Of a stretch of 64,000 nt of DNA, positions 21,030 through 32,712 are shown piece after piece; the first letter of the stretch is position 1, and every line of letters begins with the position of its first letter. The DNA comes from Mesostigma viride (taxonomy: Eukaryota; Streptophyta; Mesostigmatophyceae; Mesostigmatales; Mesostigmataceae), in contig RPFO01000253.1 in assembly GCA_009746045.1 (NCBI GenBank), positions 4,993,145 through 5,057,144 on the forward strand. Direction: 5' to 3'. The notes under the pieces were generated by a model, which was given only the letters and a program-made list of their open reading frames with translations, was not told the DNA's origin and searched no databases. A program made the translations under genes and the position numbers.

Positions 21030-22233
21030 GGTACTGCAGAGGGTCTACCCGCTATGACCGAGACCTACCTGAATACTTGCCGGACCATATAGAGAGAATA
21101 TGTAAATCACCGTTTACGCTGCTGCCGCTGCTTACTTTGATGCTTAAGACTGCATACGACAGCAGGTACCGCAGGCAATCTAATGTGAACACCTACCCTG
21201 GACAAATCCGTGTCCAGACCGCGCCAGATGCATCGATCGTGTTCACCGACGAGCTGTCATCAACAAGAGTGAAGAAAACGATGACATCCTGCACTCGCCT
21301 AACCAATTATCTCTTTGCATCCATCACAAGCTATTTTTCTATGAGGAAATTATATACTGGTGTCCTTGAGTTTTCCACTGCTGTACCGGGCGACGTGCTG
21401 GTCATGCCTGCAAGTATTCGACCGCCATGCGCCAATCAGTCAGAAATTGCTGGACGTCTTCGTTCAAGTCCACGAAAAGGCGGGAAATATTCTCAAAAAA
21501 CTCGCGCGTGAATACAAGGGGGGTCAAAACAAATCAGACCTACGGCACTCGCCGCGCCGCGAGGTGACTGGGTTAAAGGCGCCGCGTCAGGTACTGTACG
21601 GCAACGCGGTCCTGTACGGCCATCGTGCCGAGACCCGACCCGTGGGTGTCCCAGCTGCCAGGCTCTGCCAGGTGTGCACCCCGACGATTAATTCACGCAG
21701 CAGAGATGCAGGTACAGTAGAGGGATGCACGTCACGGGCCACGGTGTCGAGTGGACGGTTGCCACGCGCGGGGGCAAGGTGGTAAATAACTGGCACAATC
21801 GCCATCGTCACTCGTCATCATGTTTTGTAGCATTGCGTGCTCGTTAGTACTATCATGGTCGACCGGGTTCATTTTGGTTTTATCGGTGTGCTGAAGCATA
21901 GGGGTGGTTACCGCCTCGTTTCTGACGGCTAGGTTTGTCGCGGAATCGCTGGATCGAGCCGGTAAATTGGCGCATGTCTCGCGGATTATTGGTGTAATGC
22001 GTGTGACATGCACGCGTGGTGGACACGTCCGGACATGCCGACTGCGGACAACGCGCGGGTGGGCTTATTGGGCTCTTTTTTTGCGTGCGAAATGAGGTCT
22101 ATGCAGTTGTAAAGCTTGGCCGGGCTTGCAATGAGCTTATTAGACCCTAATATAGGTAGTAGAAGGGCGGTCGTCATAAGTAATTATACATTAAGTAGTG
22201 CGGACCAGCCGTTGTAACTGATAGCAACCGAAT
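21030..22233. other. Divergent intergenic region CTF18 / WD40 gene
   Basis: About 1.2 kb separating the two divergent start codons; it should contain both promoters. No TATA box or other specific element can be assigned with confidence, and there is no supported coding region. Confidence 0.5.
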
Positions 22234-25200
22234 ATGACCTGCAAGTGCGGAGAGAAAGTGGAAGACGTTCCGCCTGGGGGCGAGTTTGTGCGGTTCAGGA
22301 AGAAGTGGGACCAGCGGACCACGATTCAGCATTGGCAGCTGCGGGACTTGGTCTCCTGCTCGCGCCGTGCTGAAGACACGGACAGTTTTTACACCGTGCA
22401 GGACAAGCAAACTTTCTGCTACAACACGAAGTCGGGGAAGTCTACCGTCGTTCAGGTGCAGTCTAGCACCGTTGCTTGGTTTGCTTCACCACGTGCGTGC
22501 TTGGGGCGCACGTAACGCGAGCATCTCCGCGCAAGGTCCCCACCCCCATTTCTTATAGCTCTTCCTTGTCACGGCTTTGCAAGCATCTTATCTGATGTTT
22601 AAGTCATCAAAAGCTCATTTGCATGTTTTTCACCCAGATACTATCCCTGGCATGTGGGCTGGATGCAACATCGCAGTGCAACGCACACAAGTCTGCTAGT
22701 AGTAAGAAAAAGCGGTATTGTGACTGTTGCAAGAAGCACAAACGGGGAGCATGGATGCACAGATCAGGAGCTGTAGCTGGACGCCTGCCCTTCATGAGGG
22801 TGTTGATATAAGCCTGAAAAGTGCTGGGTAGTTTCAGTTGGTTGTCAGTATCGCTTGCTATCTCAGATTGCTGGTATTGGTTGCCAGCATAGGTTCTAGC
22901 ATCGCTCCTGATTAGTATTGGTTGCCTGTATCGGTTGCCGGTATCGATTGCGTAGTACAGGTTGCCAGTATGGGTTGCCAGTGTCGGTCGGTCGCCAGTA
23001 TTGGCGGCGTATCACAGCACGGGTGTGACCTCCTGCCTTGCCACACCTTCAAAAGCCATGCCACGTCGTCGACGGCCATAGTACAACGTTTCGCTACACA
23101 CATACGGTTGTCTCCTTGATAGTACAATGTTTCGCTGTACACCTTCAACCAAAGATACAGTACAATCAAATATACACCTTGGATGTCCCTCAATAATCCC
23201 TTTCCCTTTTACCTGCGCTCAACCCCCTTGTCCATCTCTCGCACCCGCTTCAACCTTCATCGAAGCCCCCCAGTAACACCCATCCAACACCCCATTCAAC
23301 GTCCATCTAACACACTCTCCTCTGTAAACGAAAGTTCTTTTCAACTCCGATCCAACATTCCATCGATCAACCTCCACTCCTTATTATTATTGTGATTATT
23401 ATTATTGTCATCATTATTATTGTCATTATTATTCGATCCAACACCGCCATCATTATCCACCCAACTCCGCCCCCCCACCCCCTCTGCAGAAGCTGGACTA
23501 CGCTCCTGCATCCATGACCGTCGGGTGTGGCTACATCGCCGCGGGGGGGCAGCAGAGCCAGCTGGATGTGGCGCATCTGGACAATCCAGCGTAAGCGGGA
23601 AAAGAGCCCACCCACTTACCTCTCACTATTCATCAGCTTATCCTGAGTGTGCGCTTCGTGCTTCAAGCCAGTGGGGCGTGACGTGCCTGGACAACCCAGC
23701 GGAAGTGGGAGCTTACAACAGCGATACCCATCCCATCCCTTGGTGCTGGGCATCCCAGGGTGTGCTGCGGTCATCGATCAGCGTCCCCTTGACCGCTGGC
23801 ATATCTACTAGCCAGCTGCACGTGGCCTGTCTGGAAAACCCTGCGGGAGCACGAGTGCTGCCAGCCAGGGTAATAGTAATTCATGATGGGCATATTCGAT
23901 AGCCAGCTTGGTGTGGCGTACCTTGACCACGGCCAGGATAAGCAGGAGTTTTTTTCTCCCGAGCTTAGTGCTTGATATTGTTGGTAGATACCCCCAGCAG
24001 CATCGCTGTACACCAATTCTACTTGAATTTTGCTTGAAAGTGCTCTCTTTTCGTACTCCTGCGCTAGGTGCTAGGTGGACTGAGGTATGCGTTTGGTATT
24101 GGCACACTGTCCGCTTGCCAGACGTTGCATGTCCGCTCTTCCCTGCCGCGTCCTCTACCAATCAAGCGAGAGAGGGTATTCCAACGTGACCAGCTCACTA
24201 ACCTCCGTCGCCTCTCCTGCCCTATCTCTTTCCCTCCCCCGCTCCCCACTTAATCTCTTCCCTCCCCCGCTCGCCACCCCATCTTCCCGCCCCCAGCCGC
24301 GTGCTCTACCAGTCAAGCGTGGGCGGGTCGGTAAACAACGCGCTCCATATTGTGCCCTACACGCCCGGCAACGCTTTCGCCGAGTGCCGCCAGCAAGGCG
24401 CCGGCGACGCCGCCTTTCTGATCGCCAGCAACAACGACGACACCATCAAGGTGTTTGCGCTGCCCAGCATGGAGCATATAGTCAATGTGCCCTGCGCCGC
24501 GGCGATCAACTATACTGCTGTCAGCCCCTCGGGGCAGCACATGGTGTGCGTGGGCGACAGCAACGTCACCTATCTCTACGGCCTCAAGGGGAAGTGCGAG
24601 CTGCTCGAAGAGCTGGCGGGTGAGTGGGGGAATAAGATTTTTAAAGTGAAGTTATGTATATACATAGTAATATACAACTACAGCACGTAATAGCAAGTAT
24701 CCGTGTGCTTGTGCAGGCACATGCCAGCTGCTCGAAGAGCTGGCGGGTGAGTCGGGGGGTGAGGAGCATGTTTGGAGGTTATAATATGCTGGTAAACAAG
24801 TGTATGTGTGTGGCGGGAGAGCCGCTCGAAGAGCTGGCGTGTGGGGGGGGGAAATGAGAACGCAGTGAGCAAAGCATCATACACGTATATTTATAGTAGT
24901 ATTGTATTATGCGGCCCGGCAAATGCAGACTTTCTTGAAGAGCTTGCAGTTGAGCGGGCCAGTGGGGATTCATGAGACCTTGGTATTTGGCCTTGGAGGA
25001 GACCTTGTATTTTTTCTCGATCTGAATTTATGTGTGCCGCGCATACGGGGTTCACGTGCTCGCACACGTCACCAAGCCATTCCAACCCGTGAGACCCGTC
25101 CCTCAACTAACGACTCCCTTTTTCTTAGCGTTCAGTCACTTGCCCTTGTTTCCTTAACTCTGGCGTTCCCGCGGGGTGCCCCTCCCTTCCCTCAGAAGTG

Positions 25201-28200
25201 CACGACGCGGGCTTGTGCATGGGCCCATCACCCACCCCGACCCAGGAGCCTATCCAAGAAAGTATCTCTGCATCGCTTGCACGCAGTGCCCCCAATGGTG
25301 TCTCCACCCCTCGTCATCCCTAACGCATCTTCATTAGCGCCTCTTTACCTTAATTGGGTTACCTACGCTTGGCTGCCCTTGTCTTCCATTGGACCCGTTT
25401 GCCCCCCTGCACTATTATTGTTGCTGTTGTTGCACCGATTGGCCCCCCTTCACCATCGTCCGCTGGCCCCCCCTTCATGCCCGTTGGCCGCCCTTCATCC
25501 TTATCATTGCACCCCTCTTATTTCCCCCCTTCACCATCGTCCGCTGGCCCCCCCTTCATGCCCGTTGGCCGCCCTTCATCCTTATCATTGCACCCCTCTT
25601 ATTTCCCCCCTTCACCATCGTCCGCTGGGCCCCCTACATCATCCCAGAGGCGCATGACTCGGGAATGTGCTGCGCGTGGAGCCCGTGCGGAACGTTCTTC
25701 GCCGCCGCCAGCCAGGTGGGGGACTGGGGACCATTTCCTCCATGCCAGACATGACTGCGGTATGAAGTGACTTGGCCCCTACCGGGTCTACTCGTATTTC
25801 TATAATTCTTTAATTGTATTTCTATAATATATGTATTTCTATACTTACGTTACTACCCGTGTAGGGCTCATACTGACCGTAATCATGCTCTTGAATCGCC
25901 GCCTATGGCATATACTTGATGCCTGCCAACAAATCCTCGTCCAATTCTAGCCATTTCTTCTTTCTGTGACGGTGGCTAGAAAGCATGTGCCGCGGTCCCC
26001 AGGCTCTTTTGCGGAACAGGACTCGTGGAATGCCGTATTCATCTCCTGGGTGATCGCTGCGCGACAGTTGGACTGGGCTGTCAGGTAGTGCCCTTGCTCA
26101 ACGCCCCTTGCGTCCGCATCCCGTGCATCCCCTGTGCATCCTGAGTTTGCCACACCTGTTAGCATTAAAATGGTACCTTCAGTTTTTTCTTTTTTTGGTG
26201 CCTTTTGCGTCCCTGTCGTGTGCCCGCTCTTCCGTCAGTGGATGTGTCCCTTCTACGTGTCCCTTCAATTGTGTACTGAAAAAGTACTTTATTTAGGGTG
26301 CCGGGAGGACGTCCGACAGAAGAAATCGTTCCACTGCGTCGTTTTCATGATCCACTTCCCCTAGAGTGTGGCGGCTGTCGATGGCAGCTTGACCCGTCAG
26401 CGTCTCACGAAATCGATGCCACAGTTGCTTCACTTCAATGTTCTATCTGGACCCATCTTGTTCACCTGGCCATCCGCGTCTCGTGCCCACCCCAGCCTCC
26501 TGCACCTATCGAGCATTTGTCGGGCTCTGTCAACTGAAATTGCTCACTAGCTGCCGTTTCCTCCCATCTCCCCGAAACTGCTTCCCCCCGTTTTCCCGTG
26601 GCCACTCTCCCGCCCCCCCCCCCCCCCCCCCGGGACCTCGCAGGACGGCACGGTGAACGTCTGGGACCTGCGGAACGTCTGGAAGCCGGTCGCCAAGTTC
26701 GAGGCGCGGCAGGTAAGCGTGGGGGGTTTGAGGTGCGGTGCCCAGGTACAGCGAGGGCGTGGGGGGTTTGAGGTGCCGTGCCCAGGTACAGCGAGGGCGT
26801 GGGGGTTGAGGCGCGGTGCCCAGGTACAGCGAGGGCGTGGGGGGTTTGAGGCGCGGTGCCAGGTACAGCGAGGGCGTGGGGAGTTTGAGGCGTGGTGCCC
26901 AGGTACAGCAAGGGCGTGGGGAGTTTGAGGCGCGGTGCCCAGGTACAGCGAGGGCGTGGGGGGGTTGAGGCGCGGTGCCCAGGCACAGCGAGGGCGTGGG
27001 GGGTTTGAGGCGCGGTGCCAGGTACAGCGAGGGCGTGGGGAGTTTGAGGCGTGGTGCCCAGGTACAGCGAGGGCGTGGGGGGTTTGAGGAGCGGTGCCCA
27101 GGTACAGCGAGGGCGTGGGAAGTTTGAGGCGCGGTGCCCAGGTACAGCAAGGGCGTGGGGAGTTTGAGGCGCGGTGCCCAGGTACAGCGAGGGCGTGGGG
27201 AGTTTGAGGCGCGGTGCCCAGGTACAGCGAGGGCGTGGGGACCTTGACGCACGACAGGCATACTCGAGGGCGTGGGGCGTTTCTGTTTGCCCTTGCCAGA
27301 AAAAGTTTGTGCGGCGTGATTGGTGTCCTTTGGGTCATGAGGACGTGTGGCCTCTCAGTTGGTCGCGTCAGGACACCCTCTTCCCCTTGTCCCCCCTGCA
27401 TGTCTACTGCCTCATATAGCCTGTCTCCAGGACACCCTCTTCCCCTTGTCCCCCCTGCATGTCTACTGCCTCATATAGCCTGTCTCCAGGACACCCTCTT
27501 CCCCTTGTGCCCCCTGCATGTCTACCGCCTCATATAGCCTGTCTCCAGGACACCCTCTTCCCCTTGTCCCCCTGCATGTCTACCGCCTCATATAGCCTGT
27601 CTCCAGGACACCCTCTTCCCCTTGTCCCCCCTGCATGTCTACCGCCTCATATAGCCTGTCTCCAGGACACCCTCTTCCCCTTGTCCCCCTGCATGTCTAC
27701 CGCCTCATATAGCCTGTCTCCAGGACACCCTCTTCCCCTTGTCCCCCCTTGCATGTCTACTGCCTCATATAGCCTGTCTCCAGGACACCCTCTTCCCCTT
27801 GTCCCCCCTGCATGTCTACCGCCTCATATAGCCTGTCTCCCCATGTAGCCACCCCATGTCGCCCGTCCCCTCTCGCATAACGACCCCGCTTGGTGCCCCC
27901 CCCCCCCCATCCTGCCTGCACGCAAACGCCATTTTGTGTGGCCCCCCCCCCCCCCCCCTCATCCTGCCTGTCACAAACACCATTTTGTTTGCCCCGTTCC
28001 AACCCGCCTCGTCTGGCGTGGGCTAGCGGACCCTGCAGGGCGCCTGCCGTTCCATCAAGTTCAGCGGGGGCCCCGTGGACCTGCTGGCGTTCACAGAGCA
28101 TACGAGCTACGTGCACGTGGTCGACACGCGCGCGTTCCACTACAAGCAGGTGGGGTGATGCATGTGGTGTATGCATGTGGTCACTAAATTTATTGTACGG

Positions 28201-29745
28201 GCCGCAAGCGCGCCTCGCCTAAGCAGGTGCAGCTTCAATTGATCCCCTGGTGATTCATGGCTGGCGGTTCAAGTGAACGGTTTCTATTGGGTGTTATTAC
28301 TAGGACGGCTTTCTGCATGGTTCTAGTGGTGATTGCTCGCACGGGCGGGTACTTGTAGGTGCTCCTTTAGGAAGCAAGTACGAGGGGACGCATTCTTGGG
28401 CAACAGAGCCGGCACCCTTGAGCAGCATGCCTATGCAACAAGGATGTCAAAAAAGGTTTCTAGGACTCTAGAAGAACTTTTCAAGGGCTCTTAGAAGGGC
28501 TCTTCGAGGCCTACTGAGAAGCCGATGCTGTCATCCTGCACACGTTGTACACAACCTCCAAGGAAAACCGCGGCTACGTTTTGAACGCGAAGGGATTAAA
28601 TTTCAATCGAGAAATCTTATGCTGTCACTTGAATCTGCCTCTGCACCTGAAACACCATGCTGTTGCCCCCTGTGACCGTGTGCAGACGCTCAAAGCGGCC
28701 GGGCCAGAGGACACACCATTTGGGGCCCCGCAGGTGGGGGAGGACCACATCTCAGGGCTGGCGTTCTGCCCGTATTCGGCCCGGATGTATGTGGGTACGT
28801 ACGCGAATATGACGGGCAGTGGATGGTAAATAGATCATGGCTCTTGTCAGGGCCAAATGTTAGGGCTGGCGCTATGCCCGTGTTCGGCCCGGATGTATGT
28901 GGGCAAGTGCACGAATATGACCGCCAGTGGTTAATGAACATGACAGCTCTACTGTCCCACTCACTGCAGCTATTGGATAGTCGATGATGTTGGGAGGGCC
29001 ATGTGTTAGGTCTGCATGGCTTTCTGCCCATACTTGCCACGTATGTGTATACGTTTTGAAGGCCCCATTACCCATACTAGGCCCAACGTCCTTGGATGGA
29101 CCCCTTCGCCCCCCCGCCCCCCTCCCCTCCCCCCTTTGTTTCCCACGCGCACACTTCATTCCCCCCCCCCCCACGCAAGCTCTCCCTGGCTCTTCCCACT
29201 GTTCGGTTCTCTAGATTTTTCTCAGGTCAAATCACGTAGACAGCGTTCATCGCTCCTTCCACACCGAATTCCACCACCACTGGCATTTTTCATGTTTGAA
29301 ACATGCACCTCCCCCAGCCCGCCCCTGCCCCCCCCCCCCGCCCCCACCAGTTGTACTACCAGGCAAGTAAACAATGGCGTTATGCCCCCTCATAACTGGC
29401 TCTCTTTTGTCCCCTCAAAACAAATGTTGTCTCTTACGTCTGATTTGGGCGTCCATGCCCCTTCCCCCTTCCCCCTTCCCCTTCCCCCTTCCCCCTTCCC
29501 CCGCCCCCTTCCCCCGCCCCCTTCCCCCTTCCCCTTCCCCCTTCCCCCGCCCCCGCCCCCGCCCCCCGCCCCCCTTCCCTCTTCCCTCTTCCCTCTTCCC
29601 CGTCCCCCTTCCCCCTTCCCCTTCCCCCGCCCCCCGCCCTACCGTCCTATATGGCATGTCCTCGGCAGGTCTGGAGTCCCATGTATCGGAATACGCGATC
29701 GACTCGGCAGGACGCCGCTCCTTCTCCTACAGCTCGCTCCGTTGA
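22234..29745 (+). CDS. WD40-repeat protein, plant At1g36070-like family
   Basis: Eight exons: 22234-22455, 23490-23590, 24297-24619, 25648-25715, 26644-26712, 28039-28149, 28686-28794, 29669-29745. All junctions are GT-AG, all phases agree, and the sum is 1080 nt (359 aa), which strongly supports the model. The ATG is the first after an in-frame TAG at 22222. Landmarks in order are QLRDLVSCSRR, MTVGCGYIAAGGQQSQLDV, FLIASNNDDTIKVFALPSME, YTAVSPSGQHMVCVGDSN, CCAWSPCGTFFAAASQ, DGTVNVWDLRNVWKPVAKFE, ISGLAFCPYSARMYVG, and a C-terminus ending RRSFSYSSLR. Each has a counterpart, in the same order, in the plant/fungal WD-repeat family I recall (QLRNLVWAT, AVKDGLLVAGGFQGEL, MASNNDCGVRDFD, SGVSFSPD, RRRNYSYLDSLL). 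The molecular role of that family is not well defined. Introns hold repeats derived from the exon ends (see the separate entries). Confidence 0.88.
23655..23945 (+). repeat. Decayed copies of the exon-2 end and donor site
   Basis: The end of WD40 exon 2 (AGCCAGCTGGATGTGGCGCA ... CTGGACAATCCAGC|GTAAGCGGGA, 23550-23600) reappears in the following intron at about 23665-23710, 23808-23852 and 23897-23938. Each copy starts near AGCCAG and runs through the CTGGACAACC-like phrase. Identity falls with distance, to roughly 65-80 percent by eye. Confidence 0.75.
24727..24960 (+). repeat. Copies of the exon-3 end and donor site
   Basis: The exon-3 end GCTCGAAGAGCTGGCGG|GTGAGT (24603-24625) recurs at 24731-24753 (identical over the donor), at about 24823 (CTCGAAGAGCTGGCGTGTG) and, decayed, at about 24934 (CTTGAAGAGCTTGCAGTTGAG). 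Spacing is about 90-130 bp. The second copy has a perfect potential donor site, so alternative splicing here is plausible. Confidence 0.85.
25443..25640 (+). repeat. ~80-bp tandem repeat before WD40 exon 4
   Basis: A unit containing CTTCACCATCGTCCGCTGG and CCTTATCATTGCACCCCTC is present 2.4 times (starting about 25446, 25525 and 25605) and ends next to the exon-4 acceptor at 25647. It is a pyrimidine-rich array. Confidence 0.9.
26713..27250 (+). repeat. 39-40 bp minisatellite grown from the exon-5 donor
   Basis: About 13 units reading TTTGAGGCGCGGTGCCCAG|GTACAGCGAGGGCGTGGGGAG (split at AG|GT). The end of exon 5 with its donor is TTCGAGGCGCGGCAG|GTAAGCGTGGGGGG, so the unit is a modified exon-intron junction. 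Each unit keeps an AG followed directly by GT, that is, a juxtaposed acceptor and donor. Confidence 0.9.
27366..27845 (+). repeat. 58-61 bp tandem array, eight copies
   Basis: Units containing GGACACCCTCTTCCCCTTGT, TGCATGTCTACYGCCTCATA and TAGCCTGTCTCC repeat head to tail within WD40 intron 5. They are very similar to each other, hence recently amplified. There is no likeness to the flanking exons. Frames through the array are artefacts. Confidence 0.95.
28855..29055 (+). repeat. Copies of the exon-7 end and donor site
   Basis: The exon-7 end and start of its intron (GGGCTGGCGTTCTGCC ... CCGGATGTATGTGG|GTACGTACGCGAATATGA, 28755-28813) recurs at 28861-28926 with GGGCTGGCGCTATGCCCG and CGAATATGACCGCCAGTGG. 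A more decayed copy lies at about 29000-29050 (GGCTTTCTGCCCATACTTGC). The period is about 106-140 bp. Confidence 0.85.
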
Positions 29746-31796
29746 GGGACCGTCGCCTGGCGCTATAGCGACCCCTGTGCGCTGCTATGGTGACCTTGGT
29801 CCTCGGTGCCACCGCGACCCACGGTTTGCTTCGCAGATAGGGAAGCGATTTGGAAGAGCCTCACAGCGAAGCAGCCGCTCTACAGTGACCCAAGCCTTGC
29901 TACAGTGACCTGAGCCTCGCTACAGTGACCTGGTTCTCGCTGCAGGGACTTGACTCTTGCTTCATGCATGAGAAGGCATCTCGAACAGCCCTAGTCGCCT
30001 TACCTCAAGTTGATAGGGATCCTGGCCGTCCACGCCGCATGGACCATCGGTGCCATCATGGCCTAGACACCCTTCCCCCCTGTGCATTGGGTAGGCGGAT
30101 GACAGGGAGCCCCCCCGTTGGGTTGCTTACAGTGACCACCAATGCTATTGTGAAGCTGCCCCCACGGCAGCACTCGCTACAGTGATCGCCATCGCTACAG
30201 TGACCGCCATCGTGGACATTCACTGGCACATGTGAGACATTGTGCCCGTCGCCGCCTATACAGCCGATAAAGCCGCCTATGTAGCCTATAAGGTCGTCAA
30301 TATAGCCTAAAAAACCGCCCATGTAGCCTCGCAAGCAGAGGCCGCAGCTGAAGGACCTTGCTACTCCATCGCGGCTGACTAGGGTTTGCCTTGGGAGGCT
30401 GGCGGCAACCTTGTGGCTGGCAACCACGCCCTCGATCCCCGCACTTGATCCGCCCTCACCAAGCATGGGGCCCCCACCATTGGGACGGCGACCTCACCAA
30501 AACATGGGGATGGTGGCCTGCTCTCCCGACATGTGCCTTTGCCTTTAAACTCGGCGGCAGGTTTCAGCTGACGTGCTCTGCTGGCATCCCATGGCTTGTG
30601 TTGGCGTCCTCGGCAGTTTCACGCCCCATGGCTTGCGGCACCCAGCAGTGGCTTGCTCTAGCTAAGCCGTCTCTACGGAGCTTGCTCTAGCTTAGCCATC
30701 TCTGCTGAGCTGGGTCTAACTTGGTTTCGCCTTCTCTCCTAAGCTTGCCCTAGCTTGCGCGATCGCCAGGCAGACAGGCAGGCAGGCCCAGGCGGGCGAC
30801 AGGCAAGGTTTCTTTTCGCCACGCCTGCGAGATGGCTGCCCAATTGGTGAAGGAGAGGGGGGATGGGCCGGGGGGTTCATCGTATTCACCGCCAAGAGTA
30901 TCAAGGGGCCAGGGAGGGGGGTCACACTGTACTGCGCTCTGCAGGTTGTTGCCCGGCACCGCAGTTGGGGTTGGGCTAGGGCATGAAGGGCTAGGGAGAC
31001 CACACGGTGCCCCCAAACAACATATGCCCCCAAACGACTTCTATGCCGGGATGTGTGCTGCTCTCTGGGTGCATGCATGCGTGAAAACATGGCTGGGTGC
31101 CGCCTGAGCCTTTGTCCAGGCCTGCGACTGGAAGAACAATGTTTTCCATTCCAGCACTTCTCCCGGTTCAGCGACACCAGCTGCACGTGGGCCATCTTTC
31201 TAACTTAAAGCTTCATGACAGGTAAAGCCTATCCAAGCAATGTCGTGCCAGTCCCATCCCAAGGCCAGCCCAACTGCGCCCAGGCCGGGGCAAACAGGCT
31301 AACGATGGTTATCGCCACCGTGCATTAATTAATCAATAAATTGAACGCGTGCTCCTGTTGGGGAGTCAAGGAGCACCAGAGTGCTTTTAATCTCTGAGTG
31401 GGCCAGCGTGCATGCCCCATCCCACCTGGGAAATGGAGACAAGTCCTAGGCTCTGACACGATGGTTCCCCGTTTTTCTTCTAATTTGTCAAATCAACCAC
31501 CTGCTCTTCTGGTTCTGTTAGTCAGGTGGCAGGGTATAACTGACCCTGACGACATCCTGGGGTAGGATGCTGCCTTTTCATAGGGACCAGACTGGGGGAT
31601 GAACTGCGCTGGTATTTGTGGATGCTACATGCGCCAGTGCTAGCGCGACCTTATGCAGAGCCCTGCAACTTTTGCATTGCGGGTGGACACTGGACAGGTG
31701 CTTGGCATTCATGATTAGGTGATTGAGGTGTGGCCGGTGTACGAGTGAGACAATTAATACTACTGGACGCATGGCGATCCAACGCCGATATGGTGA
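29746..31796. other. Intergenic, short-repeat-rich
   Basis: 3' flank of the WD40 gene. It contains short repeats of GCTACAGTGACC (29880-29945 and 30170-30210), CGCCTATGTAGCCTA (30255-30330) and a CTTGCTCTAGCTTAGCC pair (30650-30700). At 31324-31375 lie an AATTAATCAATAAATT tail and a CTCCTGTTGGGGAG box, the end of a dispersed element. No gene is supported. Confidence 0.5.
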
Positions 31797-32712
31797 TACG
31801 TGTCAATTTCATCACGACTCTTGTTGAACTCTTACATCGTTTGTTGGTCACAGACTATGACCGAGACATTATGCTCCGTCAAGTCCGGTGTTTTTTGCAA
31901 CGTCACCCACATTTGTTCGGTGCTGCCCCTTGGCACAAGCTCTACAAACAGGTCGTGGACCGGCTGGATCGCATAGTATCTCCGCACATCTGAACCCTGT
32001 GATGCCAGATCTCCTTTGCGGCCGTTCCGAGCTTGGCACTGGATTCGTTGTCCACATCGTCGCGTCGCTGCAGCAACACGATGTTTTCTGGCATACGCGG
32101 GCTTTTGGTTCCCGCGCACATTTGAAAGTGCTGCCGTCCGGCTTTTTGCCTTAGCACCGTGTGCAGTTCTTGGGCGTTTGGAATCATGGCATGGCTAATG
32201 TGATGACTGACTAGCTAGACCTTTTCAGCTGGTATTCCATTTGCGGGTATTTCCTCGTAAATGGTGGGAGAGCGATCGCAGCAATGGTGCTCACCACTAG
32301 ACACTCCCGGCCAGTTAGGCTCGAAACACACGCCCTGATCAAGCATGCTGTTTCCGGCCCCACCGTCTAGGTCATCTAGTCGCTCTACACGTAAGCCAGC
32401 CATAATTTCAATCAGCAGATCGCGTTTTCCACGGCCCGGCACTGAACGCAAAGGTTTTCACCTTTGCGGAGTGCCTGATCAGAATAATTTCAATGCACAC
32501 GGCTACACATTTCCATCACCATTCATCTTCATCATCCTGAACGACTCGAACACGCGGACAAGATAACGGCAGGCTCGAGCTACCATGGTCCGGATTCTCC
32601 CGATTTCTGGCCTGCGCTGGTTGTCGAGATCCTTGATACACCCCATGCTGTACTTTTGAAGTGCGTGGACTAAGTTTTCCAGTAGCCTGATCAGCACGTG
32701 GTCACGTTGCCA
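31797..32712 (+). mobile_element. Penelope-like element fragment 1
   Basis: A 5'-truncated copy of the element at 38904-41013. It encodes the last ~65 residues of the RT (FITTLVELLHRLLVTDYDRD ... stop at 31991-31993) with the same 3'UTR (TGATGCCAGATCTCCTTTGCG). It continues through part of the 248-bp 3' unit and past GTTGTCGAGATCCTTGATA. An extra block at 32418-32490 matches the 5' region of the full copy (39003-39085), so segments are joined in a rearranged order. Confidence 0.8.

Noticed and set aside
26530-27401. Minus-strand frames of 174-284 codons
   Set aside because: They read the 39-40 bp intron minisatellite of the WD40 gene; protein is a repeated LKLPTPSLYLG-type phrase.
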